Below, one piece after another: positions 10,553-21,200 of a stretch of 64,000 nt of DNA; position 1 is the stretch's first letter, and each line of letters opens with the position of its first letter. Source of the stretch: Paracamarosporium sp. OC-R06-R3 (Eukaryota; Ascomycota; Dothideomycetes; Pleosporales; Didymosphaeriaceae); assembly GCA_019828545.1 (NCBI GenBank), contig JACVRA010000310.1, forward strand, positions 62,001 through 126,000, given 5' to 3'. The notes under the pieces were generated by a model. The model made no database searches. It was not told where the DNA came from and saw only the letters and a program-made list of their open reading frames with translations. A program made the translations under genes and the position numbers.

Positions 10553-13328
10553 ATGGAGCACCCCACCGCCGACATCCCCAAGCTAGAGCGCAGAGCCTCT
10601 GCCCCCGTCAAGCGCAGGGTCAGTCGCGCCTGCGACCATTGCCACCGCATGCGAACCAGATGTAACGGCCAGGCTCCGTGCTCGCGATGTGTTGGTACGA
10701 AATGCAACCGCTTGCCGACCTGCCATTGCCGCTGACATGTCCACAGAGCTCGAGTACGTGTGCCAGTACAACCGCGAGAAAAAACGAAGAGGAAAGGTCA
10801 GGAGACACGCCTCGCGTAGCAGGCTGCGGGGTTGACTCATGACTTCAGGTACCACGACACATTCAAAAACAGCGAGAAGAGGCTGCTGCCCAGAATGGTC
10901 TGCCAAATCACCACCAGGAAAATGGCCTTACTGTACAGACGCACTTCGAAAGCTCGGAGATGGACGACGAGATTTGGTCGCCATCAGAGCCGACGCCAAT
11001 TGCGCATCATTTCCCAGGAAAAGACGACATACACCATGTATCGTCACCCACTCTGCACGGCCACATCATGCCGCCGCCCGACTTCCCTCGAGATCCCAAC
11101 CACATCAAGTCTCCGACCAATTGGCACGACCTAGCTACCAGTAAGTATTACATGCCAAATACATCATTGTGACTTTACTCACCAGAAGGCCAGCTGTGGG
11201 CTTCAATCCGCCAGTTACGCACATTATGATAGATCCGCTTCTGCTAGGCCCAGGAGAAGGGTTAGCGCAACCCCAGATACATAGCCCGTTGGGACGAAAT
11301 GAAGAGCTCATGTATGCCATGAACGAGATGCACCTGATTCCAGACACTCGTACGCCAATTTCGGTTCCGCCTGATTTTGGAAACATGGGATATCCAATGC
11401 ACTTTGCGCCCGTAAGACAGTCATCGCCACGTAGCTATGGCTCTGTCGATACTGGATCACCCCAATCGGGAATCAGCACCGCATCTTCGATTCCTGGGAT
11501 TCTCCCGTGCAAGTATCCGGTGCTGAAGCCATTACTTCCTCATTTGGGAAATATAATGACTGTTCCAATGGCGTGCGATCTCCTTGAATTCTATTTCCAG
11601 AGCTCATCCTCGGTTTTCATGGAGCCATTATCGCCATACATCCTAGGCACCGTCTTCCGAAAACGCTCCTTCCTGCGACAGCACAAGCCGCGGAAATGTA
11701 GCCCAGCATTGCTGGCGAGCATGCTCTGGATCGCAGCTCAGACATCGGAAGCAAGCTATTTGACTTCGTCTCCATCAGCAAGAGTGATCTTTTGCCAGAA
11801 GCTATGGAAACTTGCAGTCGATCTTCTGAAGCCATTGGTTCACTCGCCAGCTTCCCATGGATTCGCTCACGGGCACGGCAATATTGTGAGCCCCGCAGTC
11901 CACGATGCATTTGGTGTAGAACGGGCTATGGGACAGCTCGAAAGTAGAACGGATTCGGCAATGCCACCTACCAGCACCCTTGACGATGTTGCAACATACA
12001 TGAACCTTGGCGTAGTGACTTCAGCAAGCGAGTACAAGGCCGCCAGTCTTCGATGGTGGAACGCTGCCTGGAGTTTAGCAAGAGAATTGAAATTGGGAAG
12101 AGAGTTGCCCCAAGAATCCGCCAAAGACCGTGATACGGACAACGATGCCGAAATTGGTCTGTCGGACTGCAGCAATTCGGGTGCGCATATCCCCGCGGGT
12201 ACCCCCGCAGCTGCACTCGTCGAAGAAATGAAAGAGGAGAGACGAAGGCTGTGGTGGCTCTTGTATATGATTGAGTGAGTATATTTTCGCGCCAATCTCC
12301 GAACGAATGCTGATCAATTCTAGTCGCCACCTAGGGCTGTGTTACAACCGTCCGCTAGCAATGCTTGACAACGAATGCGAGGATCTCTACCAGCCAGTGC
12401 CAGACACGATGTGGCAAGCTGGCGAGTTCTACACCGGCAACTCGGGGCCTAAAAGGAAAGGCCTATCTTTCCAATGCACTTCGCACGACGTCTTTGGTTT
12501 CTTCCTTCCGCTCATGACCATCCTAGGCGACATTGTCGACATGAATGCGCAAAAGAACCACCCCCGCTTCGGCCAGCGCACATCCTGGGAGTCCTTTGAG
12601 TCGGAAATAACGCACCAGCTCGAGCGCTATGCATACAGTCTCCAGGATTTCAAGTCGCAACATGGTTGCGGCCAACCAGGAGACGACGCCGTGGATCCTA
12701 TTCGTGGAGAATGCGCCCACCAAACAAGGAAGGTCGTCGCATACGCAACGCACATCATGCACGTCCTGCACATCTTGTTGCATGGCAAATGGGATCCGGT
12801 CGCGCTGTTGGAGGATGACAACATGTGGATCTGCTCGCAGTCGTTCCTGGCCGCGACATCACATGCCATCTCCGCGGCCCATGCTGTTGAGGAGATCCTC
12901 GAACTGGACCCGGATCTTTCCTTCATGCCGTACTTCTTCGGCATGGTAAGTCCCCCGGACCCTGCTCTCGGCCCGACATCTGCTAACCTTGTCCCAGTAT
13001 TTGCTACAGGGAAGCTTAATCCTCCTTCTCCTTGCAGACAAGCTGTCGACCGAGACAAATGAGGGCGTCATCCGCGCATGCGAGACAATTGTTCGCGCGC
13101 ACGAGGCCGCCGTCGTAACCCTCAACACAGAATACCAGGTCCGTTGCAGCATCCCTACCATCCCACCAAACGCTAACCCCTCTCCAGAGAAACTTCCGAA
13201 AAGTCATGATTTCGACTCTCGCGCAAATAAAAGGGCACAGCCACTCGCGCGAAATGTCGCCTGCGAAGCGCAGAGAAGTGCTGTCGTTGTACCGCTGGAC
13301 GAGCCTGGGGAACGGGCTGGCGATATAG
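10553..13328 (+). CDS. Zn2Cys6 transcription factor, XlnR/Xlr1-like (xylanolytic activator family)
   Basis: Nuclear regulator related to the XlnR/Xlr1 activators of xylanase and pentose-utilisation genes. Seven exons: 10553-10694, 10747-10796, 10849-11140, about 11194-12274, 12324-12945, 12998-13138 and 13188-13328, giving 822 residues. The DNA-binding domain near residues 25-65 has the canonical spacing C-X2-C-X6-C-X5-C-X2-C-X6-C and is followed by a basic NREKKRRGK linker, as in XlnR. The Fungal_trans middle region includes the [20 protein letters not shown] segment. The end, [19 protein letters not shown], closely resembles the XlnR C-terminus. The exon 3-4 acceptor is the least certain: the obvious CAG at 11184 gives a stop, so 11193 was chosen on phase. 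A long gene-free region precedes it. AraR-like or another paralogue remains possible. Confidence 0.85.
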
Positions 13329-14090
13329 GAGTGCGTCATTCTGGGCGCAAACTAACTTATTATCTATCTACCTAACTGACTGACTGGCTGGCTTGACTGG
13401 GTTGTATTATTATGGATGTATCACGATTACGGCTGGGTTTCCGTTCGCACGCATACGAAGGAGGTTTGCACTTTCACTTTGATACCACGGATAAAAGTCG
13501 CATTGCATAGTTAGTTTATTCGAGCGTTGAGTGATTTACTTTTTGGTTTTTTTTATGTTGGGAAATCGTAGTGCTTGTCGTGTTTATCTAGTCGGCCTTA
13601 AGTTGTTGATTATGAATGTCGTTTCGTATTCTACTTTACCCTCTTTCTTTGTTTCTTTCGCTCGGTTACCTTCACCACCCAGCTCACAACTCCACCCCAT
13701 TCCGCTCCACTCAACTCGACTCAACTCAGCTCAACTCACTAAACCCCGCTTGTTCACTGATCCCATTCCATACATATCCCACACACACTTTTACCCATAT
13801 CCTTTACATAATCCACCCAGCAATCCCACCCTATCCCATCCCATCTCACCACCGCATCCAACGAAACAAAACCCTCATTTTTTTTAGCTGGGCTTGTCGT
13901 TTCTAATTTTCTTTCCTTTCTTTCCTTTTTTGTCATCGGGGAGAGGAAGTTGGGTGGAAAGATTGGACGAAGCGATGATTCGATTTCGCTTTTTAGCCAC
14001 AAAGCTCTTGGGTGTGTATCGCTGGGATTAAGTTTGTACAAGATAGTGGGTGGGTATACGGTAGGTGTGTGCTTATTGTGTTGTTGTGCG
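13329..14090. other. 3' flank and simple-sequence DNA
   Basis: Downstream of the XlnR-like gene. The part from about 13660 to 13870 is a pyrimidine-rich, C/A/T-dominated strand with CTCAACT-like short repeats. No gene seen. Confidence 0.5.
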
Positions 14091-14360
14091 TAGTTCTTCA
14101 CTCACTCACTCACTCACTTCATTCACTAAGCGTGCCACCCGCACGTCACTTACTAATTCTCACCTGCATCTGTTATACACATACACCCTATATATATTAT
14201 TCAATCAGAGATACTATCACCGAATCAAACAAAAACTCGTAANNNNNNNNNNNNNNNNNNNNNNNNNTTCGAAGTGGCTTTTAGTTTTTGATTTTTTTTT
14301 CCCTTCAAAAACATCAGACGGAGCGCCTGTTCAAATCTGCTTTCTGTCTATTTTTTTTCT
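14091..14360 (-). repeat. Dispersed repeat family, copy A (interrupted by the assembly gap)
   Basis: Matches, in inverse orientation, the copies near 38.5 and 59.9 kb. Shared blocks are ATCACCGAATCAAACAAAAA at about 14216-14235, TTCGAAGTGGCTTTTAGTTT after the gap, and GTTCAAATC at 14329-14337. The last resembles a tRNA/SINE B box and is followed by a run of eight T at 14351-14358, which could serve as an RNA polymerase III stop. A CTCACTCACT microsatellite lies at its other side (about 14097-14119). Ends are not sharply defined. Confidence 0.7.
14243..14267. other. Assembly gap of 25 N
   Basis: Run of unknown bases inside repeat copy A. The homologous interval in copies B and C is about 20 bases long and contains the AAAGAACCC/GAGCCGGGC-type block. 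The gap is therefore probably short and caused by repeat collapse. Confidence 0.95.
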
Positions 14361-14895
14361 AGGCATATATAGAACTAATCTTTAGAAAGATGGTAGACTG
14401 ACTACTTAGAGTGCGATGGGTCTCTTATGTTATTTGTTTACTTACTTGCTTCTCTACTTATTTTTTCACCGGGTAATGTTTGAATTTGTATTGCAGAGGT
14501 AGATAAGTTGAATGGCACTGACTAGAAAGACATGGGGCGATTATCTAGATCTAGATGGACAAGCGCGGGGTAGAATACTCCTGTGATGAGTCGGACCACA
14601 TACAAAGTACGGGAAGGGAAAAGTCCAGCGCCTCTTAGTAGTCGCAACCTAGCCTAGTGTAGCTTAGGATATATGCCGATAGTACAGAGGTTAGCCAAAA
14701 AAAAAGAGAGAGAAACACGCGTTAGGCTAGTATTGATCTTTATATCTTTGGCCTCTGTATTCTATATATTGGGGCAGCATGGGAAGGGTACCGTACGGCT
14801 GCGATGGGTTCGAGCATTCGCTTCATCCGCGAAGATCTAGCATTTTGTTGTATACTCTGATATCCATGGTATTGCTAGCCCGTGCCCGTAGGCTG
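14361..14895. other. Intergenic, nothing recognised
   Basis: AT-leaning spacer with an A-tract at about 14696-14705. No coding or RNA signal recognised. Confidence 0.5.
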
Positions 14896-15575
14896 CTAAG
14901 CGAAAGTTCGCCGCACGAGCAAGGTCCTTGTTGAGTAGGAAGATGTGGTAGTAATCAGTATTGTACTTCGCATTGTCAATTGATTGTTGGAAAACGTTAC
15001 ACTGTGTCTAGCTGCTACAGAATGAGCTTCGAGGCCGGCATATTGGTACTGCATCCTTACGGTGTTGTTATAAGCAAGTTTTGACCACAGGGTATGCGCA
15101 TTAAGCTCCGCCATATCTACGCTGCTGACGGAAGGTAGGTTAATGGCCCCATGAGGCTCTTCTTGGCCCACTACAAGCGAGTACGCTAGATATGGAGGTT
15201 GCTTACTATGCACGTTGACAATGCGCATTGACTGCCAAGATACGGTAGGCTGTGGTGCAACGTTGCAGCCGTAGATCTCGATGTTCCTCCGAGCCTTGCC
15301 AGCTCTAGTCCTAAGACACAGCTAAGTTTCCATAAATTGAGAAGCCCATATACGATGTCTTCCGGTGCATCTGCATTACCGACCCGAGGCTTCTTGCAGA
15401 TGATCATTACAAGGCTCAAGTTGCCGTCACCAAACTGCAAGAGAATTTTGGAATTAGGCTTGAGGAAAACAGGATTAGAATATTTCAGGCAATTAGCGCT
15501 CTCCGTAACATGCGCAGGATTTCTTATATCGTAAGTCTCGTTATCTGCCGTACATTCGTGGTTTATAACACTCAT
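14896..15575 (-). pseudogene. Broken minus-strand coding remnant, unknown family
   Basis: Two coding-like stretches on the minus strand lie in different frames and abut near 15310. The upstream one begins MSVINHECTADNETYDIRNP and continues through NCLKYSNPVFLKPNSKILL and ADAPEDIVYGLLNLWKLSC. The other reads ARRNIEIYGCNVAPQPTVSW, then PPYLAYSLVVGQEEPHGAIN and NAHTLWSKLAYNNTVRMQY. The change of frame has no good GT-AG explanation, so a frameshift is likely. The composition looks extracellular, with Asn, Cys and Tyr. I do not recognise the family. It overlaps the first 66 bases of the plus-strand open frame at 15510, so one of the two 5' ends must be wrong. Confidence 0.4.
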
Positions 15576-17657
15576 TTCTTATCCCGAAGGGCGATTACTC
15601 TTGGCCTTATCCGTGAGCGATGGCCACTAACACCCAGGACAATTGGAAGCATTGAAATCGATGCAGATCTTCAGCTCATTATTCTCGGTGTCGTGAACAA
15701 GACCCTCGATGTGGTCGTCCAAGCTGTTCTGGAGCATACGGGCCTAATTTACAACACGCTATGGATGATACAGCCCGACGTGGGAGCTACGATGGAAGAC
15801 ACGCTGATCAAGAATGAAATGGCTAAGCCATGGATTTCTATACATGCATATACTAGAAGGCGACACGCAGTAGGTTTGCTCGGCTGGGGTACTATCGCTC
15901 GATTGATATTCACCCTGGCTGTTTCAGTCTCTGTCATTCTTCTGGGTGCCAGCTTAAACACCATCGGTTGGCCTAAAAAACGATGGTATCCTGACCATGG
16001 ATCGATCATGAATTTGACTGAACACCCATCCAGAGATCTTACAATACACACGCCGTTCATGTCACTCAATCAAGTGAATTGGGCTGCAAATATGCGTGTA
16101 GGGCTTGCTTTGGTTGGCGGCGTCCCACAGCTCGATGAAAATGGCGATCCAGTGCTTACAGGTGGGGCGGCAGATGAAATTGCAGGCGCGATCGCTGCTT
16201 CAACGGCTTTCTCGGCACTTACACGACTGCCGGAGACCTATAACCGGCTACCAGCGGACTGGATACCCGCGTGGGATACTCCCGACTATATCACCGGTTT
16301 ACAAACGCGAGTCAATGACACGACCGTGCAGAGTGTCTCAGTCCAATCACAGTGTATCTACGACTTGTTCAAGTGGCACGAAGATTATGGAACACCATTC
16401 GCTAGAACAGCTACCGGTTTCCACGGAATCGTTCAGATGACAGTCCCTCAGTTGACAACTATCTGCAGTGACCCAGGTCCCGATGGGCCGCCTGACAACA
16501 GTATCGAGACTCGTCAGCCTAACAACGGCAGTGCTTCCTTTACCGTACATATCGGATCCAGTAATGGCCTAGAATTTGCTGGGGCTGCGTGCACGCTCAC
16601 ACTCTCACAAGTCTTGGTTCCGGTCGAGACATGGATCGTCGATATGCAGTTGAACCCTTGGATTGCCATTAACAACATTTCGGCTCCGATGATAGCACAT
16701 TCAGTACCAGTTTCAACAGCTTCTAGTGACGCTTTAATAACTGCAAAGCTCACCCGGCACTTCGACTCTATCATGCCAATGTTGAATGGACAGGTTCCCA
16801 GTTTCGGTATCGTCCCTCATCTTGCTATGGCTGCTCGAACCCTAAAGGCTCAGCACTCTAGTTTTAAATCCGACACCGCAGCTCTTACGCCTATTGTTGC
16901 TATCCTAGCTCAGCAGCAGCTTTCGACTGCAGCATGGACATTCCAAATTCACAATGGTACCTTCGTATCTTCAGCACCTGTGCACTGGCAGCTTTATGGG
17001 TCTGGGCCCCGTATGAAGTGGGAGTGGATCGCCATAATAGTTCTGTTTATTGTTCTTATCGCCATGATGGTTCATACATTCCTGCTTGTTATATACAGAA
17101 TTCAGCCTGGCCCCTGGTTAGAGCTTGGCGGCATGCTACGCACAGCACACAAAACACCACTTACTCTGGATTCAGTCAACGAGGTCCATACAGCAAATCC
17201 TCCTGAGGGACGAGAAAGTGCTGCTAAACGCGTCGATAATTGCGTCCGATTCGAGGTGAAGAGCGTTGGGAACCAGTGGCCGGTGCTAGCAGAACACCGT
17301 GTAAGGAGAAGAGTACAGCACGCGCAGGCACATTCGACAAGTGGAACAGTCAGTCCAGTTCAGTTGTCTAACATGCCATTCAATAGTCCATCGCCTGCTA
17401 TTGCCACGTCCACTACCGCTCTAAATACTGCCCTTGGGCCTCCGGACCCTACGGCAATGGGAACTGCAATCGCGCCTTCTACTGGTTCCTCCTCGGCCTC
17501 ATCACTAGGAACGACGACGGCAATGCCATTAAACAATCAGAATCTCATTGCCTCAAGCGCGCCCACGACTTCGCAATCAACTATGGCGACTAGTCCGTCG
17601 GCATCGCAGAATCCGAGTCCGGCGACAAGTACCGTACCTTTATCACGCATTCCGTAG
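15510..17657 (+). CDS. Large fungal membrane protein of unknown function
   Basis: Open frame of 715 codons. Hydrophobic segments lie near residues 47-75 (LQLIILGVVNKTLDVVVQAV), 125-148 (RLIFTLAVSVSVILLGASL) and 507-532 (EWIAIIVLFIVLIAMMVHTF). Between the second and third is a long, Asn-rich, probably extracellular region with Cys residues (VQSQCIYDLF, TTICSDPG, GAACTLTLSQV). The C-terminal 120 residues are Ser/Thr/Ala/Pro-rich and presumably cytoplasmic. The layout matches a broad class of uncharacterised filamentous-fungal membrane proteins and resembles the gene at 54.1-56.5 kb. The true N-terminus is uncertain: the first codons overlap an antisense remnant, and an upstream exon is likely because membrane helices usually precede the LQLIILG segment. 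Confidence 0.65.
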   Translation: MRRISYIVSLVICRTFVVYNTHFLSRRAITLGLIRERWPLTPRTIGSIEIDADLQLIILGVVNKTLDVVVQAVLEHTGLIYNTLWMIQPDVGATMEDTLIKNEMAKPWISIHAYTRRRHAVGLLGWGTIARLIFTLAVSVSVILLGASLNTIGWPKKRWYPDHGSIMNLTEHPSRDLTIHTPFMSLNQVNWAANMRVGLALVGGVPQLDENGDPVLTGGAADEIAGAIAASTAFSALTRLPETYNRLPADWIPAWDTPDYITGLQTRVNDTTVQSVSVQSQCIYDLFKWHEDYGTPFARTATGFHGIVQMTVPQLTTICSDPGPDGPPDNSIETRQPNNGSASFTVHIGSSNGLEFAGAACTLTLSQVLVPVETWIVDMQLNPWIAINNISAPMIAHSVPVSTASSDALITAKLTRHFDSIMPMLNGQVPSFGIVPHLAMAARTLKAQHSSFKSDTAALTPIVAILAQQQLSTAAWTFQIHNGTFVSSAPVHWQLYGSGPRMKWEWIAIIVLFIVLIAMMVHTFLLVIYRIQPGPWLELGGMLRTAHKTPLTLDSVNEVHTANPPEGRESAAKRVDNCVRFEVKSVGNQWPVLAEHRVRRRVQHAQAHSTSGTVSPVQLSNMPFNSPSPAIATSTTALNTALGPPDPTAMGTAIAPSTGSSSASSLGTTTAMPLNNQNLIASSAPTTSQSTMATSPSASQNPSPATSTVPLSRIP

Positions 17658-18290
17658 TCTTGATCTATGTAGAGGAGAATATTCCAGTAGTTTCTACTGA
17701 TACCGATCAAGATTCGGCTTGGTTTCCTCTAAAAGAAGATTTCGCATTCTATGCTATCTCTTACATACCTAGCTTACCTCTATTGATGGTAAAGGGTTAT
17801 GGTCGCAAGGGAGCTGACCTACAAGGATTTCCCCAAGACATAAGAGTTTGAGAAGCGGTTTTCCAGTCTTATTTTCATGCCTGCTGAGGAGATTGGGGAT
17901 ACGAAGCTGCTGATTGAAATTGTGCTGGATAGCATGATTACATCCGAGGTTCGGTCTTTTTAACATATTTTTAAGGATTGATGTGATGTTTACGGGGTTT
18001 ACTGGTGGGATGATGATTTTGGGGTGTTGGGGTGTGGGAATTAGAGGGGTATTTGGGCTTTGTGGGGTGGATTTGTTAGTGGAGGGTTGGTGGGGGGTGG
18101 AAGTTGTAAAGTAGGATAGATGCCTGTTGGAAAACTGGGTATTCGTGACAGGGCGGGATTGTTAGGATGGGCAACATAGATCGTGCTTGTACTCCTTGGT
18201 GGACATCGGACTCCGTGAACACTTTCGCTAGAATTGTAAACTACTCGCAAAACGTGAGCCCACCTGTTTCCTATCATTCTCATATTTTTT
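17658..18290. other. Convergent intergenic region
   Basis: Lies between two converging genes (15510 plus and 18291 minus). G/T-rich from 17970 to 18120 on the plus strand. No gene seen. Confidence 0.5.
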
Positions 18291-21200
18291 CTAGTCGCGT
18301 TTCCTTCCTTCCTCGAGTGTAGACTCGTCTGACCTGGTCCGCTTCTTCTCTCTTCCCAATTTCAATCTCTCCCTTCCCAACTTCAACTTCTCCCTTCCCG
18401 GTTTCAACTTCTCCCACATGCGTGAAACGCTGACACTAGCTGCTACACGACGAAACAGTGTCTTGTCTAAGATGCGGACGTTCACAAGAGCGACAACGGT
18501 TAGAAGAAAGACGACAATAGCCATGACGACCATCTGCCACAATGTTACTCCTTTAGGAGCACCGCTCATGCTAAATGTACCAGTAGCAAATCCTAACGGA
18601 AGGAAAATGACTGTGACAGTAGTGAAGAAACGGACATTTTCAGCGCTCTCAAAACTAAGCTCGTTGCGGGTAGACTCCAACCGACTCGTAAGCGATGTTC
18701 TCAAAGACTGTATTTGAGCTAGGCGATGATCGAGGTCTCGAATTCTTTGGTTATTTGAAGACCTAAGCTTCGTTATTGCTGCGCGATACATGCTCTCATC
18801 ATTTCGTGTCCATCGTGGTCTTTCGAGCTGGCGACTTTTCTCGCGGCTATTCCATAGCTCAATCTTCTCCAGAGTTTCTTTCAGATCTTCTTCCATAACC
18901 TGCAGCGAATAGAGAAATGCAGGCCATTGCTTACTCAGCCTTATATACGTGTCGTTGTTGAGTGGTGTAGAAAACAGAGCACTTGAGACTAAAACGAGGT
19001 CGGCAGCGTCCGTACCAGGAGATTTTGCAAACGGGAATTGACTGCTGAGGTAAACTCCTATCTCTATCGACATGTCATTGTAGTCCTTGATAATATTCTC
19101 GAGCATTCGGTCGAAGACAAGAAGTTCGAGAACCTTGCGCTGATGCCACGGCTTCTTATCTAACCCAAACACGGGCAGGCGACCTTTCAGCTGGATTAGC
19201 TGCTCGAAACTCCATATCAGGATAGCGTCGTAATCTTCTCCGTACTTCTCTTTGCGATCTACAACCTCTTTCGGCTCACTCTCGAGGACATGGCACGTCC
19301 AGAAGCGATCGAAAAAGTCTCCGACAAATCGGAAGCCAGTCGTACATCTTCTCCGGATTACTTTCTTATCTCCCAGGAATTTCAGATCGGTGTCTTTTTG
19401 GTCTTTTCCAGCATCGAGAAGTTGGTATGAGGACAGGTGGAACTCGGTAACCCAAAGATTAGCAATAGGCAACACCTCCTCGAAGAAGTATTTGCGCTTG
19501 TGAAAGTGCCTTTCGAAAAATGACGATATAGCGGCTTTTTCGCTTTCGGGAGATGCTAGGAAGCCGACGATTCCGGTGCCGTAGTCTGCATTAGGCGACC
19601 AAATGAGTCTCTTCTTAGCACCTTCCATTGTTCGCCGCATGTTCAGCCTCTCATAGAGATCTTGGTTGCTCAGAAGCTTCCATTCTTTTCCCCAGGTATG
19701 GGATTGGGCTTTGAATTCTTGGGAGTACTTGAAGGTGGTCGTATTTCCGATGTCGATGATAATGCCTCGCTTCGATCCCTTCCACTCCTTACTGTCACGA
19801 AAACCTGCTACACGATTTTGAGTCAAGGCCACTAGATTTAGTGCATTTAGCTGCTCGTATAGTTTCTCTGAAGACTTGTTCAGAGGCAAGCTGCTTTCGA
19901 TGGTTCCGATATATCTGTCCATATCAGGATTAAAATCCAGAAAGTCGGGTTCATCGTACAGCCATTCCTCAGACACATCAACAATATTTTTCTGGTCGAT
20001 GAAGTGGTTGAAATGTATCAACTTCTTCATCTCAGCAAATTTGACGATTCCCGCAGGGTCCCGAGTCAATGATGAAGATGCCTGGATCTCGTTCAACTGC
20101 CCTCTTCTTTGGTTGGCCGGGTCAGACTGCTGTACCCGCAGGAGGTCGGTCTCAGAAATTGCACGCTTCAGTGGTGGGAGCTTCTGAGAGATCTGGCTGA
20201 CTTTCGAGTTCACCCCATATATAGATATTACGTAGGGAATTTCGAAGCTGACGTGCCAGTAGTGATCCCTATATCCCGGATCGAAAATCTTGGGCTCTTT
20301 CGTCTCAACATTTACCCGGCCGGGGAAAAGACCGTTGTCGGATGAAATTTGGCAAAGGAATTCTTTCGCCGTTTCAACCATGTCCTCTGACGTCTTGGAG
20401 TTGATCTGAAAACCGTTGAATCCCATTGCCAATGCTAAAGCATAACGTAGAGGGCTCTTCCAGTCAGATCCTTGGTTATCCTCATGAAAGATCTGCGCCT
20501 CGATTGTAGCTTTCCACAATGCATCAGATTCTTGGAAGAATGGCACATTTCTTTCGTAGAACAGCGCGGTGTCCCTAGAGTGAAGCATGAATCGACTGTA
20601 AGATACTGAGCGTGATACGGCAAGCATTCTTTGCTTGGAAGCGCTGTTTTCGGTGGTGAATCGTCGCAGAACATGCCGTTGAAATTCTGTGGAGGAGTAG
20701 TCACGTTGTAGCACACTTGCTTTTTGCTTACGTCGCGAGCCTTCTTCCCTTTTCATCTTTTCCCTCTGCATAGTTCTCTTCAAATCCTCCTCTAGACCGA
20801 GTTGCTCGATTACTTTGAGGGCTCTCCATATCCAGACGTGGTCATCTAAGCGGAATACCTTGTTTCCCACGAGCCCTGTGTTTGAACGCCGAGGGAAGGC
20901 ACAGAAGTTGCGGCTGTTCAACTCATCAAGTTTCTCTATCCATGGGCGGACGAATCGTCGCACGATGTTTTTGATGTCTATTTCGGTGTCGTTATTCCCG
21001 AACGTTAGACCAAAGTCTGCGAGCTTGATGATTTGGAAAGAAGTATCTATTAACGACTGAAGACTCGAGATTTGTCTTCGTTCTTCACCCCGAGGTTTTA
21101 TAGGTTTGCCAGTAGCCCAGTAATCAGGTGCAAAACAGCCGTCAATGGCCTGAGCATTCTGTAACCAGACAATATGAGCCCTGCATGTCGTAAAAATTCT

